Made by a program: the position numbers and the translations under genes. A DNA stretch of 64,000 nucleotides from Neoceratodus forsteri (taxonomy: Eukaryota; Chordata; Ceratodontiformes; Ceratodontidae), in NCBI GenBank assembly GCA_016271365.2, contig CM057459.1, positions 818,893,001 to 818,957,000 on the forward strand, in the 5' to 3' direction. The notes beneath the pieces were generated by a model. It was given only the letters and a program-made list of their open reading frames with translations, ran no database searches and was not told the DNA's origin. Positions 45,049 to 56,785 of this stretch are shown here, one piece after another. Within the stretch, counting starts at the first letter, position 1; every line of letters starts with the position of its first letter.

Positions 45049-46023
45049 ATGGATATCATTAACTGCAGGTACTATGGAACAATTTTCAGAAGGACAGTCT
45101 TACAGGATTTAGGACACTGTCCTACATGCTGGGCCTTTGGAGATCTTAGGGCTCAGCTCTGGGCAGCATGGGCAGAGATTGCACGCCTCAGAGTTCATAT
45201 TCAAGAGGAAATACATTATAAGAACCACCCACCATCTCCCCAGCATCCAACAGAAAAACCTCTACCGCAGAGGGTAGTTGGTCCAGGAGGTTGGCAGGTG
45301 GTTAGGAGGGGCAAATTGGGTGCCCCATCACTCTCTGCTCTCCAACATGTTACCACCAAAAACCATATAAACACTACAAACCCGTATCTGCCTCTATCTC
45401 TGAAATCAAACAAAGAGGCAGAAGACACTGCAGAGCAGGACAATGCAGCACAGGAGCTAGCACAACAAAACTCACCCAAATCAGGAACCAAAACAAAAAA
45501 AGGAAAAAGGAAATCCAAAAAACCTCTGATCATAGGAGACTCCATGATTCGGGGAGTTGATACCCATCTCCAGCCAGGGGTAATGGTCAGATGTCTCCCA
45601 GGTACATCAGCATGGAGAGACACTGACTGCATTGCTAAAATTGTTCACAAAGCAGGAGAAAACATTGATGTCCTAGTACACATAGGGACTAATGATCTCG
45701 CCACCCGGTCAGTTGTGGAGACCAAGGAACACCTGACCAAGCTGGATGAAAAACTATCATCCATTTCATCTGGCATCTCCTTCTCTTAGATCTTGCCAGT
45801 CTGGGAGAGGGGAGCAGATGGACGGAAGGTCAGAGAAGGGGAGATAGGGGAGCTAAACACGTGGCTCAAGGGCTGGTGCCAGGAAAAAGGACACAGATTT
45901 GTAGGGAACTGGCAACAGTTCTGGGAGCGAAAGTTCTTTAAATTTGATGGACTGCATCTGACTAAGGAGGGAGTCAGTGCATTGGGGCAGAAGTTTGATG
46001 TCTTTGCAGAATATTTAAACTAG
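45049..46023 (+). pseudogene. CR1 ORF1 with SGNH-type esterase domain, one in-frame stop
   Basis: The N-terminus has CRYYGTIFRR and GHCPTCW, a possible zinc-binding site (residues about 6-29), then a helical stretch and a basic linker (KTKKGKRKSKK, residues 148-158). The esterase follows: IIGDSMIRGVD with GDS at residues 163-165, HIGTNDLATR with GTND at 213-216, and DGLHLTKEG just before the end. A single TAG at 45787-45789 divides the frame between ISSGISFS and ILPVWERG. Otherwise all 325 codons are open and the natural stop is at 46021-46023. The catalytic S, N, D and H blocks remain recognisable. Known CR1 esterases are thought to act on lipids or membranes; here that is inference. Confidence 0.82.
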
Positions 46024-46212
46024 AAATGGGGAGAGGGGTGCAGCACCCCATACGCCGAATGGGAAGAACACCCCTCCCCTCAGCTAGTGGTCAAACAGGA
46101 TTCAGCATGTTTGCAGTTCATTTGCATCACCAGGTAAGAAAAAGGTTTGTCTCCCATACGACACACAGGGTAATGCCAAACCTCACCCAACAACTAACAC
46201 ACGAAATCTGGC

Positions 46213-48964
46213 CAATGGAAAATCATGTACACAATGCTCACAGCCTGGGAAATAAGATCCCAGACCTGCAGGCAATAATGTCAGAGGCTAAACTGGACAT
46301 AGTAGCAATTAGTGAGACGTGGTTTACCAGTAACCACACTTGGGAGACTTCAGTACCTGGCTATGCATTGTTCAGAAGAGACCGAGGCAAAAAGGGGGAG
46401 GAGTGGCCCTGTATGTCAATGAAAATATAAAATCTACAAAAATTCAGAATACACATAAGGAGCCAGAAGAACTGTGGGTCACCCTGGAAACAGGAAATGG
46501 GACAGCCATAAGAACTGGGGTTGTCTACAGGCCCCCAGACCAGGGGGAAGACATAGACTCATTACTGTTAGAAGATATACAAAACATGACAGCTAAAGGG
46601 GAGGTTCTGATAATGGGAGACTTCAACATGCCAGATACAGATTGGTCAATACCAGCAGGAACATCTGCCAGAACTAGACACATAGTGGATTCCCTTCAGG
46701 GAGGGCTCAAACAACTGGTACAGCAACCCACAAGAGACAGGGCTATCCTAGATCTAGTACTGACTAACAGGGAAGGGATCACAGATCTCCAGGTAGAAGG
46801 TCACCTGGGGGCCAGTGACTATCACATGGTATGGTTCAATTTGGCTACTACATCTAAATCATCCCATTCCAAGGTGAAAATATGGGACTTCAGAGGAGCT
46901 GACTTTGATGAGATTGCCAACAGAGTTAAGCTAGCCCTGGTAAAAAGAAACACAGGTGAGGGGGTACAGGTAAAGTGGGCAAGCATTAAGGATGCAATAC
47001 TTGAAGCAACATCCCGTTGTGTTAGACAGAAAAGGAAGTGCAAAAGAAGAAGGAAACCACTTTGGTTCTCAAATACAGTAGCAGAAAAGGTCAGAGCCAA
47101 AAGGTTGGCCTTCAGGAAATATAAGGGAACACAGCGGGATGAAGATAGGGAGGCATACCAAACTGCCCTAAGGGAAGCAGGGAAGGCAGTAAGGCAGGCA
47201 AAGTCCCAAACTGAGGAAACACTAGCACGAACAGTAAAAGAATATGACAAGACTTTCTATAGATACATTAGTGAAAGGAGAAAGTCCAGAGGGGGTATTA
47301 CTAAGCTTAATGGAGAAAAGGGAGTGTGTCAGGAGGAGGACCCTGTAAAGGCATCTATCCTAAATAGATACTTTTGCTCAGTATTTACTGAAGAGAAGGT
47401 AGGGCAGGGCCCACAACTCAGCATCATGGACACAGGGGGGAAGGAGGTGAGCACTACTCCCTTCACAAAAGAAAGGTCATACAAGAGCTTGCTAAGCTCA
47501 GGTGGATAAGGCAATGGGACCTGATGGCATGTATCCCAGGGTACTTAAGGAGCTAAAGGTGGAACTAGCAGAGCCATTAGCTGAACTGTTTAGTGAGTCT
47601 CTGAGCACAGGAGAGGTCCCAGAAGACTGGAAAAGGGCTCATGTGATCCCGCCTCCACAAGAGTGGTAGCAGGGAGGAGGCAGGGAACTACAGACCAGTC
47701 AGTCTTACCTCAGTAGTGGGCAAGATTATGGAGGCACCTTAAGGAAAGGATAGTGCAACACCTGGAACTTAGGGCACAGGATCCAAGACAGCATGGGTTT
47801 ACAAAAGGAAGGTCCTGTCAAACTAATATCATAGATTTCTTTGACTGGGTAACCAGAGTGGTGGACCAAGGGGAGCAGTTGATGTCGCCCAGCTTGACTT
47901 CAGCAAAGCTTTTGACACTGTTCCACATAGAAGATTGATAAATAAGCTGGGTAGGCTCGGGTGGTCAGAGTTGGTCAACTGGGTGGCAAACTGGTTGACG
48001 GGCAGAAAACAGAGAGTGGTAAATGGTATACAGTCAGAAGAGATGCAAGTCACAAGTGGGGTACTTCAGGGATCAGTCCTGGGGCCAGTCCTCTTAACAT
48101 CTTCATTAGTGACCTTGCAGATGGACTAGAGGGTAAGGCTTGTCTGTTTGCAGATGACACCAAGATCTGCAACAGAGTAGATGATCCAGATGGGGTGGGC
48201 AGAATGAGAAGAGATCTGGATAAACTGGCAAAATGGTCAGAAGAGTGGCAACTGGGATTTAATGCAAAGAAGTGCAAGATCATGCACATAGGGAAGAGAA
48301 ACCCTGAAGCCACCTATAGGCTGGGAGGGGAGTTGCTAGCAGTCACAAAGGAAGAAAGAGATTTGGGCATCGTCATCACTGATGACCTGAAATCATCCAA
48401 GCAGACCCCTAAAACAGTAGGTAAGCTAGGGGGGTGTTAGGGTGTATTAGTAGAGGTATCACAAATCGTAAGAGGGAGGTAATAATCCCTCTTTACAAGG
48501 CACTGGTTACGCCCCATCTGGAGTACTGCGTGCAGTATTGGAGGCCACACCATCACAAGGACATTAACCAAATTGAGGCAGTCCAGAGAAGGGCAACCAA
48601 AATGGTGCAGGGACTGCATCAGAAGACATATGAGGGCAGATTAACCGAGCTCAATATGTATACCCTTGAGCAAAGGAGGGAGAGAGGTGATATGATTGAG
48701 GCATTCAAACACCTTAAGGGCATTAACAAGGTGAAAGAGTCTAACATGTTTAAATATAAGAAAAATAGCAGGACAAGAGGACACAGCATGAGATTAGAGG
48801 GAGGCCGATTAAGGGGGAACGTGAGGAAATTCTTTTTCACAGAAAGGGTGGTGGATGCATGGAATGGCTTACCACAAGAAGTGGTGGCTATGAATACAGT
48901 GCAGGGCTTCAAACAGGCATGGGATAGGCATAAGGGAGCAATACAAATGACTATGAATAGATAG
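46213..48964 (+). pseudogene. CR1 ORF2 (endonuclease-reverse transcriptase), frameshifted
   Basis: The endonuclease starts NAHSLGNKIPDLQAIM and DIVAISETWFTSNHTW. A frameshift at a mixed A5G5 run (about 46391-46400) leads to GGGVALYVNENIKS, YRPPDQGED, IMGDFNMPDTDW, LDLVLTNREG and LGASDYHMVWF. The linker KPLWFSNTVAEKV and FYRYISERRKSRGG follow in the same frame to 47509. RT is then split over frames: GNYRPVSLTSVVGKIME, QLDFSKAFDTVPHR and [10 protein letters not shown] (FADD at 48147-48158). VQRRATKMVQGLHQ (48434-48964) ends it. The open 389-residue endonuclease-linker frame is the longest in the window. At least four shifts and a stop block translation. Confidence 0.85.
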
Positions 48965-49117
48965 GCCACTGACAGAGCAAAGGCCGATGGCACATTTATA
49001 AGGTAGAAAAAGAAATGGGCAGACTGGATGGGCCTTGCAGTCCTTATCTGCCGTCAACTTCTATGTTTCTATGTTTCTATGTTCTATGTTTCTTACCACT
49101 TACTGCACCAAACAAAG

Positions 49118-49350
49118 AAGCATAGTGGTCTAGTAGTTGGAGTACTGGCTTGTGAAACAGGTGATCACAGGTTCAAACCATGCCAACACCAAATACTCAG
49201 TGTGTGACCTCAACAAAGTCACTTCACCTTGTTCTCCATTTGATTCAAGTTGTACAAATAAGGAAATGAGTAGAATCTGGACCCCACTAATAATGCAATT
49301 ATTGCATCCTAGCTGGGTTATTGTAGGTAAATAAATTGCAACAAAAAACA
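49118..49350 (+). mobile_element. MIR-like CORE-SINE with tRNA head
   Basis: The head has an A box TGGTCTAGTAGTTGG (49126-49140) and a B box GGTTCAAACC (49170-49179), 30 bases apart. The body GTGTGACCTCAACAAAGTC (near 49200-49220) followed by ACTTCACCTTG resembles the MIR/CORE-SINE central domain, in which GTGTGACCTTGGGCAAGTCA is typical. The 3' end has a TAAATAAATTGCAACAAAA run. It begins about 28 bases after the CR1 tail. Intact enough to be recognised by A and B boxes, but I cannot name its exact family. Confidence 0.65.
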
Positions 49351-51890
49351 AAACAATTAGCAGAATACAGGTTGCATGCTGGATTGAAATTGTGACAAAT
49401 TTAATGTGTTTGTTTCCTTCATTTGGAACTTTGAAAAATAAAATGTTATATTACCAGCAATTAATGTTTTCTGGAGGGCTACCACAGTCAGTGGCACATT
49501 CCCTGACAGCACATCATATTGCTAGCAGTGCAGCTGACCTGTGGTCCATGCCAGGCAGCAGTCCATTACCCTCAGTGCTGGTGAATAGCACTGTAACTGC
49601 AGCACCCTGGGTGCCTTCCCTTTGCCCCATGGGTGTGCATGGCACAAGCTGCATGACTTTGGTGCTGAGACACCTCCCATACCAGAATTGAGTGCAGAAT
49701 CCCTGGCTCACTGGAGATTGTCACAAGCTGCCTTTGGCACAGCTTGTGCTGTTCTTTGAGAATTGAACCTGAGAAGTTCCAAATGAGGTACTTGATACAG
49801 GGGAGAGAGATGTTGCTGAATGACTAGTAGGAGGGAAAGTAGAGCAGAGATTAGAAACTGTGAAGTAGAATGATACTAGACCATTGAAGATTTCATGTGA
49901 TGAAGGGAGCAGGGATAAGTATTAAGAGGGAACTACATAGAGGAGGAGAAGTGGGAGAGGAGGGAATTAATGTAGCGGGGATAACCATGTCAAAATTTGG
50001 TGATAAAGGAGGCACAATGAAAAAAGACATCTACCTTTCAGAGAGAGAGAGGTTAGAGCACAATAAACATAAATGGAACAATGGTGGGTATTAGGGTGGC
50101 AGTCTAGGAGTGATACAAATTTAAAATTTGCATGTGTATTGTGGTGAATGTTGTCACTTCATTCTTTGCGAAGCATTTGTAAAGTGACCACTATGCAATT
50201 AACCACACCTGTGCAAATTTTAACTTAACAAATTGATGCAACTGACGCTTTGCAGAGAACATTTGCAGCAAAGTGCATCAATTCCCATAGTAAAATTCAC
50301 CACAAAGTGCATAGTGCACGTATAGTGTAGTAATTTCAGTGAACTTTACTAAAGGAATTTGGGCATTATGTTATATGCTATGTGAATCGCATAGTTTAAT
50401 TTTTTTTCCGCTTTGCTCACAGCTCGGGCTGTCCCAGGCAAAAAGGCACATGTAATGAAGTAGGCAGGTCAGTCTGTAAGGGTTGATTTGGGAGCAGCAC
50501 TGAATACCATGTTCTGGTAGCCGAAGATAGGGAAGATTATCTTCAAGAAACAGCAGATTTTTCATGATACTCCACAATAGGAGAAGACTATTGCATCCTG
50601 AGTGGCTGGATTGTGTAGCAATAGTCCAAGTTCAGGAAGGATACAGACAAATGAGATCAATGATTTTAAACATAACATATCAATCTGATTATATCACTAT
50701 CTAGTGTTTCATCTTTACTATGAAAAAAAGGAACACATTTAAACCATCTACAAAAAATGCTTCTACAGAGCATAAGCAGTCAAACAATGTATATTGAAAC
50801 TGGAAAATGGATGATACCTAAAAGATTGTCGTTGTTTTTAATGCTTTGATATAGATCTGCAGAAGACAAAATCCAGCTCAAGGCATGTAATAGTGTCTTG
50901 AACAATAACCATGCTTATTATGCCTTGTTCAGTTTTAAGTGTTTTAAATGTCTTTTTTGATTTCTTGTTTTTTTAAGGCAAGCCTACAGTATGCAGTGCT
51001 AAGTTTGTCCTATACCCCAAATCCAAAGCCGATAGGGCTGTGGACCTTCACCATCTTGGGATCCATTAGTTTTACTTCTCAGCATCCATCTTGTTTCCGG
51101 ACTGATTTTTGTAAGTGCTGCTTCATCCCCAATAATGATGCAGTTCTTGATTTGCAGACTGAGAGGGCACAAGACTGGTCCACAATTCCATTCTTGGATG
51201 AAGGGGTCAGTGACTATGTTGGCTAGAACAATTATAAGGGTGTAACTCTAGTTAGTCCCTGTCACTACAAGCATCAGATGTTGGACACATGAGGCCTCAA
51301 ACTACATTCTGTTGCCACAGCCGGATAATGGTTTGAAAGCAGTGGCCTCTGCTTCCAGATAGGCAGTGGATAAAATGTGTGCCACTGTACATGCATATAC
51401 AAACAAACCAAATAGCATATACTAAAGGTGTTAGCATACAGTCAGAGTCTGATGAATAACTTAACGTAATAATAAAGGTTCAGAGCAGACAAGTTTTTAA
51501 CAATAAAGATTCCAGTTATGCCATAGAGAATGCTAAAACCATTTATTTGGCAAGAAGTGCTGCTGCTTGACTCAGGCTGAAATCACAATATTTTACAGTC
51601 AAACAATTACTAGTTCATCTGTCTCTCACTGTACACAAGTGGTTCTAGAAAATGAAAGATGGTACAGATTATTATTCTGATGGTGAAATGGTGATGTGCT
51701 AAAACGTTTTCTCTTCCAGTAGCTTCATTGCACTTAGTAGCATTTCATCAATTCACAAATTCACTGTCACAATTTCCATCATTGAAATGATCCCCTCAAA
51801 GCACCCTACCTGACTCCTCCTGGCACCCTTTCCCACTCCTTCATCTCCTACTTATCCACCAAACAAACAATAAACCCCTGACTGGTTGTT
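49351..51890 (+). other. Noncoding DNA with no recognised repeat
   Basis: There is no supported gene. An open frame at 50948-51226 (92 residues) lies after a T-rich tract ending in AG (50970-50977) and includes a GTAAGT near 51108. On the reverse strand the same DNA also has a 74-codon open frame. Neither shows a known motif, so I do not call an exon. The rest is AT-rich. Confidence 0.35.
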
Positions 51891-51891
51891 G

Positions 51892-51892
51892 T

Positions 51893-51958
<66 letters not shown>

Positions 51959-51961
51959 GAG

Positions 51962-51998
<37 letters not shown>

Positions 51999-52010
51999 GG
52001 CAGGTAGATA
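51892..52010 (+). repeat. Compound (GATA)n(GACA)n microsatellite
   Basis: About sixteen GATA-type units (51892-51957) are followed after GAGAGATAGA by about ten GACA units (51966-52000), then GGCAGGTAGATAG. GATA/GACA blocks occur widely in vertebrates. Reading frames in the region are low-complexity artefacts. Confidence 0.95.
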
Positions 52011-52099
52011 GTATAGGACTAAAAGTCTATCCAATCTGCCCTGTTGTTACTACATAGAATTATTTAGTTCCTGTGAAGACTCCAGGTCCCCTTGTCATT

Positions 52100-53110
52100 T
52101 TATTAATTTATTTACTTTTTTTTACTGAAATTTACCTTGGAGGACATACTGAACTGAGCTACCTTATTTCCATAGGCATTTTGGGGGAGTGTACATAGGA
52201 TAAGTATCAAGCAATGCAATAATATGTTATTGCATAATGTACATAAGGGCATAAGGTAGCAGTTACAGGGTACCAATTAAGCAATATGCAAAGAAAGAGT
52301 GTTACAGAACATTGATTAGACATTGCAATTGTGGGAAGGTGAGCAGAGTAGCACAGTGTGACAAGGAACATTTCAGCTGGCAAAAAGAATTGGAAATAAG
52401 ATCAGGAACAAGAATTACTGGTGTTGATATGGAGCAAGGATTACAGGGCTCCAGCTGAGGGGGAAGAGCAGACAACGAGGGGGAAGCTAGACCAGATGTG
52501 GTGGAGATGGTATAACTGCAAGGATTTTATAATGAGGGAGGGAGAAGGTATGTGTGTGGGGGGGGGGTCACTGGACCAAACTGAGTAGGAGTAAGGGGGC
52601 AAAATAGAACGGTGCTTAGGTAGCAGGAGAGGCATCCACACCAGAAGTTTAAGATTAGGAAGGTACATGAGAGAAGCCATAGCTATCAAGGGAGGGAGGA
52701 AACACAGAAGAGTAAGAGGAACTGTGATAGGTGCAATGAGTGAGGTCAAGGACAAAGCACCAGAGGGAGTTGAAGAAGGAGAGTACAGCCTAGAAAGAGT
52801 GGAACTGACAGCAATGTCCCTGTAGTCAAAAGCAGAAAGAATTGTTTTCACAATGATCTCACAGTTGGCAGGAAGTAGGACACAAAATTTGTTCACATAA
52901 AGTGTTATTGGTTTTTGAATAAGCTTTTTGTGGATGGCACCAACATGACAGGGAATGTCAAGGTGATTGTCCAGCCAGACACCATTATATTTAAATGAGA
53001 AATGCCCTCCAGCTGTTAACTATCGAGGGCTGTGAAGGTTGGATGAGATTGCATATTAACCAGATGTCTATTGCTCAATGTCATTGAGGAAGTCTTATTG
53101 ATTTTTAGAA
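52100..53110 (-). mobile_element. L2-like LINE (copy D), reversed: C-terminal part and 3' UTR
   Basis: Read on the minus strand, one frame gives GVWLDNHLDIPCHVG (about 52965-53010) and FDYRDIAVSSTLSR (about 52815-52850). Another gives SLWCFVLDLTHCTYHSSSY (about 52715-52775). These match the L2 sequence DTFKYLGFKLDNRLNF, ILEYADFLY and ALRFMLNLPRSTHHC at 34.1-34.4 kb. The 3' UTR ends at about 52100 with CTCCAAGGTAAATTTCAG, resembling the L2 tail. Stops and frame changes are common. Confidence 0.7.
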
Positions 53111-53447
53111 AAAAAAACTGGTAGGGGCAGAACTATTTCTAGAAACACTTGAAGTTGTTATGTAATTGTGCAGCCAAGATCCAGGGAGGGGGCACAGGAA
53201 AAGAGATCTATGATATCCACAAACATGTGGACACACATAAGGAGTCACATGCCTTTGTGAGATCATTCAGGAAACATCAGAACAGGATTAAGATAAGGAC
53301 ACAGACTTTGGGAACATTTGAACTAATTAGGAGTGGGGAAGGAGCCTCCAATGAGGACAGCCTGAGGCTTTTACACCTGGTGGGAGCTGAATCATTTTGT
53401 GAAGAGATCAGAGTACAGAACTGTGCCTGTGAAAAAAAAGAGAGGTT
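53111..53447 (+). other. Unassigned DNA between the L2 and CR1 remnants
   Basis: A 102-residue frame (53149-53457) shows no recognisable motif and overlaps the tail of the reversed CR1. It could be remaining L2 sequence on the minus strand. I cannot support a gene here. Confidence 0.25.
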
Positions 53448-55435
53448 AGTTACATAGAAACACAGAAAATGATGGCAGAAAAAGATCAATGATCTATCCA
53501 GGCTACCAGAGTTAACAATCTAACCCTGGGACCTATTGTCCTTCCAGAGTCCAAGTCCTCCCACTCCTCATCTCTATTCTCCTTCTTGATTCTGTAACCC
53601 CAAGTGACCACTATACCCTTCAATCTGCCCCAACCATGCTTGAAACCAACAGATGTTCCACAGTTCCACCACCCTTTCTGTAGAATAATACTTACTTATA
53701 TTCCTCCTTAATCTCCCTTCTGTCAGTTTCCACCACTCCCTCATGATCTTAAACTAGTATTCAAGCTAAATAGTTCCTCGTAGTTCACCTTATTTAATCC
53801 TTTTAGGAACTTGAAGGTCTCTATCATATCTCCTCTCTCCCTTCTGGTCTCCAGTGAGTACATGTTCAGTGACTTGAAGCACTCCTCTTAAGATCTGCCC
53901 TGCTGGCCCTGAATCCTTTGTTACCCTGCACTGCACCATCTCCAATCTTCCCCTATTCTTCCCGAGGTAAAGGCTGCAGAACTGGGTGCAGTGCTCCAGG
54001 TGTGGCCTCACTAGGGATCAATAAAGGGGTAGTATCACTACCTTCCTCCAGCTAGCAATACCATTCCACATACACTACAGCATCCTACTTAGCTTGCCAT
54101 AGGCCTTGTTGCACTGACTTTGGTGCTTGAGGGTGCCACTGATGATAACTCCTCATTCACATTTCTCCACCATAATGCTAAGTCTCACCTCACCCATCCA
54201 GTACTTTGTCTTATGTTTCTTATTCCCTAGGTGCATCACTTTGTACTTTTTGGCATTGAATTTCAGTTGCCAAAGTATAGCCCACACTTCTAGCTTTTGT
54301 AAGTCTCTATCCATTTCTCTGATTCCCTTGTCACTTTCCACCCTCCTATATAGCTTAGCGCATCTGCAAAGAGACACAAGCTGCCCTAGATACCTTTTTC
54401 AATTTCGTTAATGAATGTATGAAGAGGACAGAGCCCAGGACAGATCCCTGAGGCCTCCTGCTCATGATTTCCCTATCTTCTGATATGATCCTGTTTACCA
54501 CAACCCTCTGCTGCCTACCCTTTAGCCTGTTTCCTACCCAGTTAATTATGCCCTTGGTCACACTCAGATCCTCCATCTTCATCAGCAAGCATCTGTGGCA
54601 CACAGAGTTGAAAGCCTTGTAGAAGTCAAAATAGAGCAAATCCATGGCGTGGCCTCTATTCAATTTCCTTATCACCCAGTAAAAGAAAACTCTCAGGTGT
54701 ATCTGACAGGACTTCTCTGTCATGAATCCTTGCTGTTTATTATCCTGGAGACTGTTGCTCTCCAGGTAGTTTACAACCTTTCTTTGATCCATGACTATCA
54801 GCTTGCCTACAATGGAGGTCAGACTAGCAGATCTGTATTTTCCCACTTGTTCATTGTCACCCCCCTTATGGAGTGGAACAATGTCCCTTACTCTCCAGCT
54901 CTTTTGAACTATTCCCTTCTGTGGTGAGTGACTGAATAGCCATATCACAGTTTCAGCCATTTACACTGCCAGTTCCCTAAGTATCCTCAGATGCAACCCA
55001 TCTGATCCTGAGGCCTTTTCTATCTTTAAGGTGCCAACCCTTTCTTGACCCTGTGGCTTGCAAATATTGGCTGCCTCATCTCTGGGACCCCCTAATTGTC
55101 TGCTTTGATGCCAGTTCCAGGCCTTCCTCCCTGGTGAAAACTAAGCAAAAATAATCATTAAGGATGGCAGCCTTTTGCCTGTCTTCTGCTATCACCCTAC
55201 ACCCCTCAATAGCCTAATGATTCCCCCTTCTTTCTTTCTTTTTTCCTAATATATCAGAAGAAATGTTTTTCTCTGCCCTTGACTCCTTCTGCAGTATGCA
55301 GCTCTGTGTCTGCTTTAGTCTTCCTAACAACCCTCTTTGCCTTTTTATTTCTCAGTAAATATTTTCCCAATTTTTCTTCCTCCATCTTTTAATTGTACTT
55401 ATAGAAGGTCTTTTTCTTGCCCTTCCCAACTTTGT
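53448..55435 (-). mobile_element. CR1-clade LINE, reversed (copy F)
   Basis: On the minus strand the 3' end is near 53448, with TTTCTGTGTTTCTATGTAA, and the C-terminal part is MRPHLEHCTQFCSLYL (53790-54011). KLEVWAILWQLKFNAKK (54153-54377) precedes it. RT is in the frame 54355-54960: WRVRDIVPLHKGGDNEQ, YRSASLTSIVGKLIVM, YFDFYKAFNSVCHRCL and RRPQGSVLGSVLF, where the usual SGVPQ is changed. The catalytic FADD is in a shifted frame near 54370. The linker reaches about 55430, KGKKKTFYKYN. Motif A keeps its aspartates but the copy is much altered. Confidence 0.75.
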
Positions 55436-55439
55436 ATCC

Positions 55440-55750
55440 ATGACAGTCGGTCGACAAATTCATTGTTGACTGACAGTACACAGGCACCTTTATGTCGACT
55501 GCATTTGTAGGTGGCATAAAGCCGGTCACTGTGGACTGTGTTTTCTTCAGGGGGGCTTTGCGCCCTGAATTTCTATGTGGGGGGGTCTGCTGCCCACACC
55601 CCCCATAACTAAAGTAATCAACTCCGAGCCAGAGTTGATAAGGAGAGGGGATGCCGACATCACAGCAACTTGTCGCTGTTGTCACTGTAGAGTCGGTTGC
55701 AGTAAAATTGTCACTGTAGTGACGGCATATGCCACGCATTCCTGACTTTT
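55440..55750. mobile_element. GC-rich MITE-like block with imperfect terminal inverted repeats
   Basis: The first 35 bases (from GTCGGTCGACAAATTCATTG) and the reverse complement of the last 60 (containing GTGACAATTTTACTGCAACC) align with about two-thirds identity, including GACTGACAGT against GACTCTACAGT. The middle has two G/C-rich hairpins, near 55546-55566 (TTCAGGG...CCCTGAA) and 55576-55606. No transposase is present. The CpG content is well above that of the surrounding DNA. I suggest a short non-autonomous DNA transposon, but cannot confirm a target-site duplication. Confidence 0.4.
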
Positions 55751-56050
55751 GCCAAGAATCATAATGGTGTCTTGCAATTACTCCTTTTGGCTACAGTTTT
55801 CATGCATAACTTAGATGTCTCAAGAACGGCCACCTTTATTACCCACCATCTCTCCTCCACCTCATCTAATATACATTGGGAAGGCTGCAGATGCTATGGC
55901 AGGGGATAAGAGATAAAGAGGTTTTGAGTCAATAGTAGAGAAGCACAACAAAAAAAATGATGATTTAGTAATTTGCATAAGCTCTCCATAATGTTTTGCA
56001 TTACTGGGGTATGTGACATTGTGTTTCTCTTTGAAATTTGGCTGTATGAG
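55751..56050 (+). other. Noncoding DNA without recognised features
   Basis: Short minus-strand frames (55862-56088) have no motif. It may be more of the reversed CR1 or L2 linker, but I see no decisive match. Confidence 0.3.
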
Positions 56051-56785
56051 CAAAGCAGTTCAGTAGAGCAGCTGCAAAAGCAAATCAAATGCTTGAGTGT
56101 ATCGCTAGGGGGATAACTCCCAGTAGCAGGAAGGTTATACTATCAATGTACAATTCATTGGTGAGGCCCCACCTGCAATATTGCATGCAGTTCTGGTGCC
56201 CTCGTCTAAAGAGAGATGTCACTCTGCTGGTGAAAGTCCAGAGATGAGAGACAAAGATGATCCATGGTCTGGGGGTAATGTCCTATAAGGACAGACTTAT
56301 TGAGTTGGACATGTACTCCCTGGAGGACAGAAGAGACAGGGGAGTTATGATAGAAGCCTTCAAATATCTGAAGAGGATCAATAGGGTAAAAACAGAATGT
56401 CTGTTCAAATTAAGCAGGATGGGTCTATGAGATACCATAGTCTAAAACTTTTAGGGGAGAAGGTGCACAAGGGAGGTGAGGAGACATTACTTCACACAGG
56501 TGGTGGTGGCACCCTGGAATGTGCTTCCAGAGGAACTGATAAAGAAGGAAACTCTAGGAGGGTTCAAGAAAGGGTGGGACAGGTACAAGGGCATGGTACA
56601 TAGTGGTAGGAAAGAGAATAGAAGGGGGAGTTATTGCTGGTGGGATTGGGAGTAAGGGGTCAAAAAGGCAAGGAAGCAGCAGCAGCAGCAACAGTAACTA
56701 AACAGTGAGCTGCATCTCAAGCAGATGTGACAGGCTGTTAGGCCTAATCTGCTGGCAACTTTGTATGTATGTATGTATGGCCAGT
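56051..56785 (+). mobile_element. CR1-clade LINE 3' end (copy E)
   Basis: The frame reads VRPHLQYCMQFWCPRLKRD (about 56159-56215), then LIELDMYSLEDRRDRG and IEAFKYLKRINRV, the conserved C-terminal end of CR1 ORF2. A frameshift lies near 56400. The tail is a (TATG)n run near 56762-56778 rather than CTATGTTT, so it is a different subfamily. Truncated at the 5' side. Confidence 0.8.

Larger units (their letters stand above)
44240..49090 (+). mobile_element. CR1-clade LINE (copy B), nearly full length
   Basis: This forward element has a T-rich leader with imperfect internal repeats (44380-44680), ORF1 (45049-46023), ORF2 (46213-48964) and a 3' UTR ending TTATCTGCCGTCAACTTCT and CTATGTTT units (about 49036-49090). 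It is the same broad family as copies A and A' but a different subfamily. The left edge is not sharply defined; 44240 is a guess based on a change of composition. Confidence 0.85.

Noticed and set aside
51852..52034. Serine/leucine repeat frame with many YLSI units, also seen near 6383-6601
   Set aside because: Translation of the (GATA)n and (TAGA)n microsatellites, not a protein.
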